Made by a program: the position numbers and the translations under genes. Shown in pieces: positions 1 through 11,992 of a stretch of 64,000 nt of DNA (position 1 is the stretch's first letter; the number at the start of each line of letters is the position of its first letter). This DNA is from Gnetum montanum (lineage: Eukaryota; Streptophyta; Gnetopsida; Gnetales; Gnetaceae). A model generated the notes under the pieces. The model saw only the letters and a list, made by a program, of their open reading frames with translations, was not told the DNA's origin and did not search any database. The stretch lies in the NCBI GenBank assembly GCA_015680685.1, contig MNCI01011129.1:3830-67829 (forward strand), written 5' to 3'.

Positions 1-478
1 AGAGGGTTCAGAAAATCTTTGGTATTTTGATGGGACCGGAATAGCTTCTTTTTATCTTTAAAGTGAATTCCTATGGTATTTCAATCAGAAATTGTCAAGT
101 CTTTTAAAGGTTTTGTTTGAATGCAATCATTGACATCTATTATCTAGTCAAAATGGAGTCTGGTGCATGGTAGTTTATGCACCAATTTTTGGTAGCATAG
201 TAGGATTGTCTTGAAGAAATTGCTTGTTTGAGTCTTGAAAGTTTGAAAAATTTGTAGATATTGAATTTGGGATAGCTTTATTGCAAAGTGTTTACTCATG
301 TCATTTTACCTTGTTGAAATATTTGAGGTCTACACAAATCTGCTTTCTTTTCTTTTTTGCCTATTTCCATTGAATCTTGCTCTATTTCTAGTCTTCTTGT
401 GGAACTATCTCTTTCTCTGGGGAAAATTAGGAGTAGATTGCGGAGTTGTGCTCAAATGCTTTTACAAAATTTTATTTG

Positions 479-2710
479 TTACAAGTAGGTATTATAAGGA
501 CCGCATAGACTAGGCAGTTGAACAAAATAGGAAATTTTCAACAACTCACAGTTCTTGGCAAAGTTGGCTGAATCTCTTTAAAGTAAGTCATTCATAGTTT
601 ACACACAACGCAATTGTTACATTTCACACAAACACATGCCGCAACAGCACACACGCATACTCACATTAACTACTGAGTTTATTTAGAGGTATTTGGGCCT
701 TGGTGTTGCCAACGACCAGCAGGCATCTAAATCCTGTTCAAGGACACTTATTGGCGGTCGCGTCCCAAACGGTCACCAACAGCTAGAAAAAGTGTGCTAC
801 TACTATTGTAATGGCTGCAAGATGGAAACCCCCATACACAGGTTGAAGGACATGTAGATATAGGACCTTCGAGAGCACCTCCCTCAACCATATATGGTCC
901 CTTGTCTATGTCAACAACGAAAGCTAACATGCCTCATGTTGAGCCGGACAACATGGTCTCAACAATATCACGAGTCAGCTGCTCACTCAAATGAGACCAT
1001 ATGAAAACGCTGAAATTTTGCAAAATAAATGATAAAAATGCACCAACATTTGGATGAAATCATATTACATGCAACCTAATCCGCATGTCATAACTAGGCG
1101 TGTTTAGTTCTAAAGGGACAAACTAGGATAGCACACCAACAAGTTCCACCACAAGGAGAAAAGGCTTAAGTTCCCTGCATAGAGCCAGAACCTTAGGTAA
1201 GTAACTAAATCATATAAAACATATAAACTAAAAAGAAAATAAAATAAGGCAAATAAATAAACCCAACAAGTAAATAACATTCAACACACACAAGACTGCC
1301 CCATGAGACAAGGACACTAGCGTTCATCTGGTGTATTTAACACTCAGTGGGGTAAAAAAAGACATTTTTCATTTCACAGTAAACCAAAAAAAAAGTACAA
1401 ATATGAAACATGTACATTCACTATCTAACCCAAAGAAAGTAAAAACAAAAGGATAAAAATAACCAACAACGTCGAGCAAATAATCTACTCACACGCTAGT
1501 TCCCAGGGAACTCACGTTGTAGTGCACATTGTAGTAAAAGTGAAAAGGGAACTCATTCACAATGTAGTTCATGCAGTAACCCACAAATGCATCTCATGAC
1601 GCAAATCACACACTAGCACAACCCATGCTGCAGAAGCAGTTAACGCTGGGAGGTAGCTCCAGCACCAAAAATTACAGTTTTCTTTAGGCATGCTCACACC
1701 TAGGCAAAAATCAATTTTGTCTGGGCATACTCATGCCTGGGCACAAATTAGTCTTCCCTAGGAAACTGACACCCAGGCATAAAAATGACTCTTTTCTTTG
1801 GAAATTCATGCCCTGCCCCTCCTAGACACCCATGCTCACACTACACCTCGCATTGGCTAGTAACTCACAATGAGCTTGCCTTGCAACACCAAAACTTGAT
1901 CCTGACATGGATTTAGACACCAAATCCTAGACACTCATGTTGCAAGTCACATTGGATGTCTTGCATTCCCCTGCACTTTCTCTCTGTAGCAACTCATGCC
2001 ATGCCCTACATCTCCCCAAGCTCAACACCAAACTTACCACTCCTCACGTGCCCTGTAATGCCATATAAAATCCTCGGCACTCATGCTGGGTGTGCCCTAG
2101 GTCGCTCATGCTCTTAAACTCCCATGCACGCCTTGCACTACACATTTGTGCCCCACTCAATGTCAAACATAATGCTCTCTCAACCTCTGCACCCAACTCA
2201 CGCCCTTGCCACTCACACTGGGCATGCCCTAGGTTGCACACGCTGACCGTTCCTATTCAATAAATAAATAATATAAAAATAAGAAAATTTTCAGGATTGA
2301 GTGTGCCTTGGCCTTCACTCACACTACCCATGCTCACGCCATAGCCAAAAATAGCAACCACAAAAAAATGGCAAGCTCGAAAACCCTAGTAACGTCCCTA
2401 ACACCTAGAATTTATAGCAAGAAAGAAATCCACGATATAAACCCCAAAATCTAGAAAAATTTTTACTCCAAAACCATAGCAAAAACAAATGGTTGCCCTG
2501 ATGGCTCACACTGTACTCATGCTATGATCAAATGGCATCAAAACAGAAAATACAAGAGCAAAAGAAGATATACCTGCGTAGGGTCCTTACCCATGCTGAA
2601 ACCCTAGGTTGAGGATGGCATCGAAGTATTTTTTCACTCTCCTCTACAAACGCCAGGCTAGCCTGCTTCTTCCCTTTACCTCATTGGTCTTGCCTCCCTG
2701 TGCCCTTCAT
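479..2710 (-). pseudogene. Antisense NIF/HAD-like gene of element A (decayed, three exons visible)
   Basis: Read on the minus strand. Exon 1 is about 2710-2591: an ATG, a basic GKGKK stretch and SLAFVEESEKIL, ending at a GTAAGG donor. Exon 2 is about 1174-710, after a CTATGCAG acceptor. It contains FLLVVELVGVL (1161-1129), FLSFILQNFSVFIWSHL and HYNSSSTLFLAVGD, which fall in the order and spacing of a NIF/FCP1-type HAD domain (strand 1, the helix plus WSS segment, and the NTLLIDDSP segment). The catalytic DxD reads ExV and the DDS motif is absent. A possible exon 3 is 574-479 (FAKN...CGPYNTYL), matching the exon 3 end of elements B and D. Several stops and a phase mismatch between exons 1 and 2 show decay. 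The gene lies between the (unseen) protease and RT of A, on the opposite strand. Function is unknown; the homology is judged by eye. Confidence 0.65.
1500..2580. repeat. Intron 1 of the antisense gene of A: dispersed CACGCT/CACACTG-type words
   Basis: This stretch has no coding capacity of its own. It is filled with irregular copies of words such as CTCACACTGGGCATGCCCT, TCATGCC and CTCACGCTG. The same word type occurs in the U3 of A's own 3' LTR (about 59690-60240). The open frame at 2044-2241 (minus) is a translation of these repeats and not a gene. Confidence 0.6.
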
Positions 2711-2934
2711 TTTTCTCACACTGCCCTACACGCCCTATAACTCACGCTGCACTACGCACCCAGTTAGTCGCGCTGCCAATACTAACTCACACTATGCCCT
2801 TTTAAATTCCCTTGGCACTCCTGATTCAGTTTATTTCACTTTATTTTCCTTCTTTTTTATTTTTTTTACATTGTTGTGCCATTTTTTATTTATTATTCAC
2901 TTTGTTTCCATTTTCATGTTCTCAGAATAGTTTT

Positions 2935-2943
2935 CTTTTTATA
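2935..2943 (-). promoter_or_regulatory. TATA-like box for the antisense gene of A
   Basis: On the minus strand this reads TATAAAAAG, about 225 bases upstream of the exon 1 ATG at 2710. Elements B and C have a TATA-like motif at a comparable place. It is a motif match only. Confidence 0.35.
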
Positions 2944-3203
2944 TTTATGAGGTAAGGCATAAACAAAAAGAGCATGAAGACTGAAAATCTATGAAACCAT
3001 GAAAATCATAACACTATTATTTACACGAAACCTAAATGCCATCCATGGTCCGGTATGGCCTAAAACTACCATGTGGTCCAGGTATGATGTTAAACTACCA
3101 TTATACTTGCATCAGGGCATGAATTAATTACACAAATCTAGCTTATATAACAACTCCCTCATCAAAGAATCTTGCTCACGTTACTCCTGATTTAAATTGG
3201 CAG
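2944..3203 (+). repeat. Spacer before RT in A: TAAACTA repeats and splice-acceptor-like end
   Basis: The units GTCCGGTATGGCCTAAAACT and GTCCAGGTATGATGTTAAACT (3049-3107) match the spacer repeats before RT in element C. The stretch ends in AAATTGGCAG|GAGCAAG (3203/3204), which C shares as TTATTGGCAG|GAGCAAG. This is a conserved 3' splice-site-like boundary. Confidence 0.55.
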
Positions 3204-4741
3204 GAGCAAGCCTATGAAAAACAAGAGCCTCTTTTCAACATTGTCTATCAATGGACCTCATGGGGCCATAAAAAGAGTGATTAATCTAGAATCATTAGAT
3301 CTAGACTCATCTACTTATGCTAATTTCGTGGCATCCACTCAAGAAACATCAGACTTCCCCGAGGGTATGACTAAAAATTTGGACCTAGAGGCTGACAACA
3401 TCACTGAAGATCCTTTCATTGAAGTCCCCATTATGATGACCAATGATGAAACTAGAACAATGAAACTAAGTGACCTATTAAATCCTCAACTCACTAATGA
3501 CATTACTCAAGTACTAAAAGACAATATCAAAACATTTGCATGTTCATATACTAATATGCCAGCGTTGGACCCTTGAATCGTACAACACAACATTATCCTT
3601 GATGAAAAAATCAAACCAATAAAGCAAAAAGCACAAAACGTTAAACCTGAAGTAGCATTGGTAGTTCGTAATGAAATCACGAAACATTACCAACTCAATT
3701 TCATCCGAGCTGTTGACTATGCAGACTGGATATCCAAAATTGTTGTTGTCGCTAATAAAAATGGTAGCATTCGTATATGCATCAATTTTTGTGATCTCAA
3801 CACTGCCACTATAAAGGATGATTTCCTACTATGTAGTATCGATCAACTTGTTGACTCAATTACTGGGCATGCATTGTTATTCTTTATGGATGGATTCTCG
3901 GGATACAACCAAATTAGGATCAACCTAGAACACCAACTCAAGACAACTTTCACAATGCCTTGGGGCACATTTTATTACACAATGATGCTATTTGGTCTCA
4001 AAAATGCAAGTACTACTACGTATCAAAGAGCAATGACATAAATATTTAGCAATTACATGCTTGATTTTCTTAACAATTATGTAGATGACATCGTGGTCAA
4101 GTCAAAAACAACCGACCAACACATAAAAGATCTAGACTTAGTGCTTAAATGTTTTCTTAAGCATGACCTTAGACTCAACCTGAAGAAGTGTGTCTTTGGT
4201 GCTAAAATAGGAAAAATCCTTGGCTTCATGGTCTCCAAAACAGGGATACGAGTAGACCTTGATAAGGTTAAAGCAATAACTAGTATGCAACCACCTAGGA
4301 ACCTTACCGAATTACATGGTCTACAAGGTAGATTGCAATTTATTAGGCACTTTATCCAAAACTGATGGATAAGTTGAAACCCATGCAGCACTTACTATGA
4401 AAGACTGTACATTTCCAATGCACTCAATAGTGCTAGGAAGCATTTGAAAACATAAAAATGGAGCTGGCCCAATTTCCAATAGTGCATCCCCTACAAAGTG
4501 ATAAACCTTTTTACATCTACCTCATGACATCCAATACATCTATTTCATCCATGATTTTCCAAAAATGAGAAGATAGAATCGAGATTCCCATGTACTATTT
4601 AAGCCATGCCTTAATTACCTACGAACAATGATACAACAATGTGGAGAGATCATGTCCTGCCTTGGTCTTTTCGTTGAAGAAGTGGTGACATTATCTCTTT
4701 CATAACCAAGTCTATATCATTTGCAAAGATAATGTGCTTAG
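3204..4741 (+). pseudogene. pol: pol of element A, first part: RT and start of RNase H
   Basis: Reverse transcriptase of the Ty3/gypsy type. The motifs seen are WISKIVVVANKNGSIRICIN, LLFFMDGFSGYNQIRIN, GTFYYTMMLFGLKNAS and NNYVDDIVVKSK (the catalytic YVDD is intact). The gypsy RNase H follows, ending at VYIICKDNVL, where element B cuts in. The frame is interrupted by TGA near 3574, a small indel at about 4041 and stops after 4365. In RNase H a TAG sits at the codon that is CAG in element B, in the segment before EAFENIK. The protein would copy element RNA into DNA in the particle. It is decayed and cannot work as it stands. Confidence 0.88.
4737..4741. repeat. Left target-site duplication of element B (CTTAG)
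   Basis: CTTAG directly abuts the LTR terminus TGTAG at 4742. Its partner is CTCAG at 56002-56006. The single difference is a C/T at a CAG (CHG) site. Confidence 0.75.
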
Positions 4742-6321
4742 TGTAGCGACCGAAAATATTAGTGGCTAGAAAAATGGCAAGGGGTCATCGGCCACTAGCT
4801 GTCTCGACCTCGTTTCCACAGGAGGGCTATGATGGATGGAATGGAAACGGGGCACCCTAAACTGTCTAGTCAATAAGAAAAAGACTTAGTCGGTGTCTAT
4901 ATAACCTTTTGCAATGTGTGATTTGAAAATGAGAATAACAAAGCAAAGTGATGCTTAAATGTAGAGGAAATAGAAAATAGTGTAAAATCTAATAAAAGAA
5001 ATAGAAAATAGTGTAAAATGCAATAGTAAATGGGAAATAATGTAAAATGAAATAGAAAAATGCATTGTTTCAAAGCTATAACCATGCTCTGTCAAGATGG
5101 ACATAATCAATTGCACAACGCTGGGAAGTGTAGAGATCTTAAGAGTAACCAAGACATGTAGAACGAGATGGCTATGCACTTGAATTCAGGCTCAGTCATT
5201 AACAATACAAAGTGATACCAAGGTGGTAGAAGAGAATAGGACAAGATGCCAGCTGAGAATGCTAACTATTTACAATGTTAAACAGAAAGCTTACAACACT
5301 TGAGATTACAGTGACAACCGTTTGCTCGTCAGCCAACCAGACTGTTAACCAACCAGATTACTAAGAAAATAGACTGGGGACTAAAAATATTTAAAAAAGA
5401 GAGATGCCAAAATTGCCAGAGATCTAGAGAGACAGTGTGCCTGAGAACATGAAGAAGCCAAAGAGCTAGCCAGAGTTTAAGCATTGCTCATCAGGGTATT
5501 TATAGAAACAAGGATGTGTGAAAGATGTGGTTTGAACACCATGTGCCTTGGGCCTATGCTAACTTGTTTATGCTACACATGCATACATGAACATTGGGTG
5601 AGCCTACCATACCATAATTACAAACCTATCATGTTGTAATTATGCTGTCAAAGAAATGGTGCAATTATGTGAGGTGTATTGACGTCGCGTAACTGCTTGC
5701 CACTTTGCTATGCTTTGTAGCATAGCATGTTGGCGTAGCGTAGCGTCTTGTTACACATCTTGCTGCATGTGTAGAAAGCCTTTGAAATGTGTAGGCTGTT
5801 CATTGTATGTTTGCTATGGTACGCTACGCTATGTAGCATAGTGTAGCGTAGTGATTGGCCTTAGTCGTAAAAAACATCGCCAATCTGAACTTGCTGATCC
5901 CGCACTTTGAGTTTCCTTCTTTCAACTTCCATAGAATTGCTAGGCCTTGTTGTGCCATCTAGCTAAGTGTAGGATAGCAGTAAACATGACCTGATGTTGG
6001 CCAAGTTTGCCACTTTCCTATGGAAGGAGACATTGCCGAAGGACTTGAAGTCAGGAGAGGGGGCTGATTGTCTAGCTTTTGCTACGTTGTGCTACGCTGC
6101 ATAGCACACCATAGCATAGCACTATGATTATACAAACATATTCTAAATTTTTCTATGCTACATGTCGTAGCATAGCGTATTAAGACTCCTTGACTTAGAA
6201 AACTTGCCAAAGTAGACAGTCTGGAAATTAGAGCATCCATCCCTCGAAGAACTACCGTAACGCTGCGCCTTTTGCGAAGACTTGGTGAAGAAAGAATGTC
6301 TTTGAATTTTGGGGTGTTTCA
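4742..6321 (-). repeat. 3' LTR of element B
   Basis: It runs from TGAAACACCCC (6321, minus strand) to CGCTACA (4742). It is preceded on the minus strand by a polypurine tract and matches 54409-56001 along its length. U3 (about 5690-6180) is packed with GCTACGCTATGCTAC-type words. A TATA-like CTATAAATA (minus strand, near 5500) marks the likely start of R. Confidence 0.85.
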
Positions 6322-6339
6322 TTGGCCCCACTTTGTTGG
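6322..6339 (-). promoter_or_regulatory. Polypurine tract of element B
   Basis: The minus strand reads CAAAGTGGGGCCAA directly before the 3' LTR. It corresponds to AAAGAGGGGCCAA in elements C and D. This is the plus-strand primer site in reverse transcription. Confidence 0.65.
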
Positions 6340-7380
6340 CATCTAGAGAATGGGCTCGAGAGACATTGACAAAGAAAACAAAACACCACCGAAGACATGA
6401 CTCTGACGTTGCCGCTCGGTGAACGCCGGGACATCGCTTAGCTATGCTTGAGAGTGAAAGGGTGAAGTAGGGAGGAAAGAGGTTTAGGAGAAGGATAAAG
6501 ATGATGTTTAGCAAAGTCCCTCATCATACTTCTCATGAGGGACTTGTTCACATTTTCATATTTACCTTCGTTGGCCTTTGACCCTTTGTAGGAAAGGTGT
6601 TCCTTTCCCAGGATGAGCTGTGTTACATCCGGGGGGTTTTAGCCCGCCTATAGATACTTCCCATGCAGCGAGCTACATTACACACATCATGGAACTTGCA
6701 CCCTAAAGTAGTCAAGCTAGTTGAGGCACTCACTTCACGATGTCATAGCATTTGCTGCCGTGGCGAGTCGTACTCTCGTTCGTACCCTGTAAGCATAACA
6801 GAGAGCGAGATGTGAAGTGATGATAGGAGTATTGCTTACTGTAGATGTTTTTGAAGCAGTTGGACACCTATGCTAGCGCATGGTGTTCAAAGTAGAAAGG
6901 CCATCAGTGGCATTGGCAGTATTAGCATGGAGGACCTAGCCTCGAAGGCATCGGGAGTTCTTGTGAGTGTGAATGCTCTGGAATACCTGCCAAAGGCATG
7001 CATTCTCAGTTCAGCTATGGGATTAACTATCACATAGCTAAACATTGTGTGAGCCCAGGCATTGGCAGGGGGATGGAGGATGACAATATTATGGCTCTGC
7101 CACAATACTGCTGGAACTCCAGTTGTGGGCGTTGGCCAGGGAGCTACCATCAAGTCAATGGGCCATGGCAATGATAGGTTTGGAGGGCCAATGCAATGTC
7201 ATACGACATCCTTGAAGGGTTAGCATAATGTCAAGGGTGGTAGCATTGTGTACATTCTGGATCATGTCCCCATTGCGTCGTGGACTATGTTCTGGAGCTA
7301 CAACGTCCCACCCTCGTGTCAGCATTGTGCATTCTCATTCGACGTGTACTTAGCACAGATGCATGCTAGGGATGTGACGC
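6340..7380 (-). other. Post-integrase untranslated region of element B
   Basis: This is about 1 kb without a credible ORF between integrase and the polypurine tract. Its part near pol (about 6800-7330) is clearly alignable with 32560-33060 in D and more weakly with 61380-61790 in F (for example the stretches around CCACAATACTGCTGGAACTC and GGTGGTAGCAT). It is therefore a conserved non-coding part of the element. Confidence 0.5.
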
Positions 7381-7795
7381 AAATCCAGTTTAAGGTCTTG
7401 GTAGAACATGTGCTAGTTTAGAGTCCTAGCAGACTGCTATGTTGGTTTAAGGTCCCAACAGACCGTACATGCTAGTTTAATGTCATAGCAGATGTGTTGT
7501 GTCAGTTTATAGTCATAGCAGACTAGTTGTGCCATTTTTACGCTATAGCAAACGGTTGTTGCTAGTTTAACATCATAGCGGATGCTACTTGTTACTGTTT
7601 TTGCTAGTTTAATGTTGTAGTGGACACTGCTTGATGTTCCTAGTTTAACATCATTGCGAATGCTGCTCGATGTTGTTTCTAGTTTAACGTTGTAGCGGAT
7701 GGTGCTCGCTGGCATTGCCAATTTAACGTCGTAGTGGACGGTGCTGGGTGTTGTTGCCAGTTTAACATCATGGTAGATGCTGCTTGGTGTCGCCA
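7381..7795 (-). repeat. Post-integrase TAAACTA/hairpin repeat array of element B
   Basis: About ten units end in GTTAAACTRGCA on the minus strand (on + strand: TGCTAGTTTAANGTC...). Spacing is about 42 bp and then about 30 bp. Units near 7390 read GTTTAAGGTC-TTGGTA-GA(A/C)C with a short inverted repeat. The minus-strand open frame 7437-7796 (repeating YDVKLA) arises because unit lengths here happen to be multiples of three. Confidence 0.7.
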
Positions 7796-7799
7796 TGCT

Positions 7800-10700
7800 T
7801 CAGATGTAGTACAACTTGAGGTACGAGTGATTCACTGGGTTGGCAAACTTGTTGCCATTCATGTCTACCAGCTTGAAGGCTTCATTCCTGAAGGCTTTGG
7901 TGACCATGTAAGGGCATTCCCAATTGGCTAAGAATTTGCTCACATGCTCGTGGAAAGCCTTGAGGATGAGCTCTCCCTTCTATACTAGCCGTCGATGCGG
8001 GTCTACACAGTGCTTTTACTGTTGCTTACTCTGGTAGTGCTCTATGTGTATCAATGTTTGCGCGCACTCCTCCTCTATTGAGTCAAGGTCAATAGTCCAT
8101 GACTTTTTGTTCTGGGCTTCGCTCACGAAGTTCGAGAGGATCATTCGGAGTGATGGTACCTACAACTCAAGAGGTAGCATAGTTTTAGATCCATAAAAAA
8201 GGCTGTAAGGAGTCTTACTTGTCACCGTTGTGCATGTCATTCTATAGGCCATAAGACATAGAGGATTTGCTCATGCCACCGCCTCTTGCTACTACCCAGC
8301 ATTCACTTCAGCAAGTTGATGATGGAATTATTTGTAGCCTCCGCCTGCCCATTCACCTGTAGATAGTATGACGAGGAGAATGATTACTTAATGCCTAGAT
8401 TACTATAGAAGGTTCAGGTTTCTGTACTACTGAACTGTGGCTCATTTTCGGTCACAATTATCATTGGAAGTCCAAACCTTGTCACGATGTTATCTAGGAT
8501 GAAATGGCAGATTTGCTAAGACATCATTTTCCTCAGGGGAATCGCTTTCACCCACTTAGTAAAATACTCAATGAAACTAATAATGAAGCTATGCCCTGTG
8601 GAGGACTTAGGCGTGATAGGTCCTATGAGGTTTAGTTCCCATCATTGGAAAGGCCACATGATTTGCGTTGGGTGTAGGTCCATAGGTGAGACGTGTATGA
8701 GATTTACGTATCTCTATGTGGAATTCACACTCTATGTGGAGCCAATAGTACCCTAGGCATTTGATTTTTGTAGCCCTGGGTGCTATGTGTCCACCGCACA
8801 ACCCCTCATGAACTTCATTAACTACCCTCTACACCTATTCCCATCCATGCATTCCAGCAATATCCTATCATAGGAGCATCAGCACAGGGCATCATTTCCC
8901 ATGAGCATATATTGCCAGGCGCACTTATGGATTTCATCTCTATGGGAAGATGTCAGTTCGTGTGGGGGTTCACCATGTTGTAGGTAGGCTTTAATGTTAG
9001 CGTACCACTCCTAGGCATCCATGACACTAATGGAGGCCACGTGTCTTGCCTAAGTGATAGGCTCAGTACATTCAACTCTCAATGTCGATAGAATCGTAAA
9101 TGAGTGTGGTGGAATGTTTAATGCTAGGGTGGCTAAGGCATCTGCCATGGTGTTTTCATTGCATGGCACGTGTTGCACGTCTATGGTTGCAAATATCTTA
9201 AGCATGCTTTTCACTAGGTCATAGTAGGGTTGTAGGTGCGTAGCTTTGTAGGCATAGACCTCGGTGATTTAATTCACAACTAGTTGCGAATCACCCTGGA
9301 TTGCCAAGTGTTGTATGCATAGTGTTTGGGTAGCTAAGAGGCCTCTGAGTAGCCCCTCATATTTTTCTATGTTGTTGGTGCATGGGAATGTAAAATGGTA
9401 AGAAAATGAGTTCATTTTCCCAGAGGGGAACTTAATGACGGCACCCACACTACCTCCTCACATGGTTGAAGCACTATCAAAGTGTAAGGTAGTTTCTAGG
9501 TGTGAAGGAAAGACGTTGATAGTGCCAATGTGTTCGTCTAGGAATTGGGGGTCTATGGTTGTGTGGTCGTCGAAGGGTGAGGCCGTAAGCTAGGTTGGTA
9601 TGGCTTGACCCTTAATCGATGATTGGCTTACATAGTGTAGGTTGAACTCCGTGGTTATTGCTTTCCATTGGGCTATCATTTTACTTTCATACAGGTTGTT
9701 AGTGATAGCCCAGAGTATGTTTCTTTTGCAAATGATGTTGAATATACTACAAAATAGATAGTGCCTCCACTTTTTTAGTGTGAACTCTAAGGCAAGGAAA
9801 TTCCTCTCTACTTCGTTGTATTTTGCCTCATGCACTATTAGTCCATGACTCAGGTAGTACATTGGTATCTCAGATCCGTCGTCTCGTTTCTAACATAGCA
9901 GTGCTATGATAGATGTGTCAGAGGTGGTGAGGTAGATGAAGAAAGGCTTATCTCTTTGTGGCAGATGCACAGTTGGGAGGTGTGAGGGCTCTTCCTTCAA
10001 GTCATTGAAGGCTTGTTGAGCCTGGGTTGTCCATTCGAAGTCAACCCCCTTCTTTAGAAGATGTTGTATGGGGTGTAACTTGTCAATCAACTTTACTATA
10101 AACCTTCAGATGAACTGTACCCTACCTTGCAAGCCACGTAAATCCTTAAGGTTTGTAGGAGGTGTCAGGTTGACAATGCCCTTGACTTTGTCAGGGTCCA
10201 CCTGTATTTCATCCTTCAATACTACGTATCCTAACATGCATCTGGTTCTCACACCGAAGACACACTTCTTAGGATTAAGGCATAAGTCGTGTATTTAGAA
10301 ACACTTGAGGACTACCCCTAGATCATGTGGGTGATTAGCCACCTCCTGGGACTTGACTGCTATATCATCCACATAGTCATTTAGTGTTTCTAAGATGTAG
10401 TCATTGAAGATGTAGGTCATGGCTCACTGGTAGGTTGCTCCAGCATTCTTGAGCCCAAAAGGAATCATGGTGTAACAGAAGGTCCCCCATGGGATCATAA
10501 AGGTTGTCGTTAGTTGATGCTTTGGATTGATGTGAATGTGGTTGTAGCTGGAAAAGCCATCCATGAAGGATAACAGGTCATGAATAGCTATAGTGTCGAT
10601 AAGTTGATCTATGCTTGGAAGTGGGGAATCTTCCTTGATCGTCACCCTATTCAGATCCCATAGGTCTATGCAGATTCGTATTCTTCCCATTTTCTTGGAA

Positions 10701-11245
10701 ACTATGATGATCTTGGACACCCATTCCAAATAATCCACTGCATGGATGAAACCAGCTTCGTATAGCTTGGTGATTTCATCCCTTATAGCTAGCACGATTT
10801 CTGGCTTGACTTTATGAGCCTTCTACTTGACTACCTTCATGTGCATGTCTAGGATGATGTTATGTTGTATCAGCCTTAGATCTAAACCTGGCATGTCACT
10901 ATATTACCATGCAAAGTTTGATGTTGTCTTACAGAATTTTGGCTATGTATTTGTGCATCTGCGCATCTAGGAGGAAGCTAAGCTTTAACGTTTTTACTTT
11001 CCCCTTGGATGTGTTCACAGGCATCTCAACGAGAGGGTCCTTGGTTACATCCTCAGCCTCTAAATCTAGGGTTCAAACTAGATGCTTGGGCCAGTCTAGG
11101 GATGCTTCAAAAGATGCTATGGTGCTAGCTATGGTCGACCCCCAGTTAATTAGGTCTAGGTTCAGTTGTCTCGCGAGCTTGCCATGTGGACCTACTAGGG
11201 CTAAAGGTGTGGAGAGATTGTGATAAGTTTCCATTTTTGCTTAAC
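7800..11245 (-). pseudogene. pol: pol of element B: RT, dual RNase H, integrase
   Basis: On the minus strand, from a CTTACAG acceptor-like site (11252-11246) to a TGA at 7802-7800. The linker is followed by RT (WVSKIIIVSKK, LLSFMDGFSSYNHI, GTFCYTMIPFGLKNAGATYQ, a YVDD region near 10370), the gypsy RNase H (about 10090-9590), a second archaeal-type RNase H (about 9520-9100) and integrase (zinc-binding segment near 8700, DDE region near 8460, tail at 7950-7800). It is broken by many stops. TAG follows the integrase motif LPLEL, as in all other copies here. At two other sites where A, C or D have a stop, B keeps CAG (DNxPQF and the codon before AQQAF). Confidence 0.85.
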
Positions 11246-11700
11246 CTGTAAGAATGAGATGAAAGCCTAGTTAAGAGGCACCTGTTGGTAGCAATCGCAT
11301 ATAACTAAAACTTGCAAAGTAGTGAGGAGATGTAAGATGTAGAGATTAAAATTTTGCCAATTTAAAGTCATGGTAGACCGTTATGGCATGGAGATGTTGA
11401 GCTGCTAAAATAGGAAATGTAACACTATCGATGCAAAAACGTGTAACTGCTAAGGAATGCAAAACAACTGATGTGAAATTGTGAAACTACTAGTTTAGTG
11501 TAATTGCAGATTGCGAACATATAGCAGATCAAAAAATGCTATTTTAAGGTCTTTTTAGATCACAAAAGTTGCAACATGCTAGGGTTTGCTAGTTTAAGGT
11601 ATTTTCATACCAGTAAAAGTGTAACTATGCTACGATTGCTAGTTTAAGGTATATCTAGACTGTGATAATCAAAAATATGTTTTTTAATTTTTTGGGAAAG
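11246..11700 (-). repeat. Spacer between antisense gene and RT of element B: TAAACTA repeats
   Basis: Non-coding. It holds units such as GCTAGTTTAAGGTATTTTCATACC and GCTAGTTTAAGGTATATCTAGAC (+ strand), the same repeat class as after integrase. The end nearest RT carries the acceptor-like CTTACAG (minus strand). Confidence 0.6.
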
Positions 11701-11839
11701 CAAGCCATTAGCTTGAAGCGTGTTAAGGTTTTAATGCTAACAGTGCTATGATGTTTTGGTGGGCATGCTACACTATACAGCGTGCTCTGCATTAAATAGA
11801 GAGAGAGAGTAGCAAGTTTCCCTTTTTACCATTATGGCC

Positions 11840-11848
11840 ATAAATAGG
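11840..11848 (+). promoter_or_regulatory. TATA-like box upstream of the antisense gene of B
   Basis: ATAAATAGG lies about 150 bases before the presumed ATG at 11993 and follows a GAGAGAGAGAG tract (about 11799-11809). Element D has the equivalent tract, but its box reads ATAAGTGGG and is probably decayed. Confidence 0.4.
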
Positions 11849-11992
11849 GATTAAACCCTCGTAAGCTTGTTATTTCCACCATAAGAACGCAGAGCCCATA
11901 TTCGAAGCACAAGTCTATTTCGTAGCGATTGTTCTAACAGTGAGTAAGGAGATTTTCTGCACAGCGATGAGGAGAAATTTATGAGTAGGATG

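Larger units (their letters stand above)
1..4741 (+). mobile_element. Element A, left part: Ty3/gypsy (Tat/Ogre-like) retrotransposon interrupted by element B
   Basis: This is the middle of a + strand LTR retrotransposon. Its 5' LTR, gag and protease lie left of the window. It contains, in order, an antisense gene with a NIF/HAD-like exon (479-2710, minus strand), a spacer with TAAACTA repeats, and the RT/first RNase H part of pol (3204-4741). The reading breaks in RNase H at 4741, where an inverted LTR (TGTAG...) of element B begins. It resumes at 56002 with the next residues of the same RNase H, so A is one element split by about 51 kb of nested insertions. CTTAG (4737-4741) and CTCAG (56002-56006) are the target-site duplication. 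It is heavily decayed. Confidence 0.85.

Noticed and set aside
298-513. Plus-strand Phe/Leu-rich frame that could be a membrane peptide
   Set aside because: It overlaps the likely exon 3 of the antisense gene of A, is AT-rich, and has no counterpart in other elements.
2044-2241. Minus-strand frame with a repeated LGHTQHEC-like pattern
   Set aside because: It translates the short word repeats in the antisense intron of A.
4077-4391. Minus-strand frame over RT of A, with look-alikes at 10068-10298 and 35656-35946 on the plus strand
   Set aside because: These are shadow frames opposite conserved RT/RNase H sequence.
7437-7796. Open frame of 119 codons with a repeating YDVKLA pattern, starting just after the pol stop of B
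   Set aside because: It is the translation of the TAAACTA spacer array. The frame stays open only because unit lengths here are multiples of three; the matching arrays in C and A have stops in every frame.
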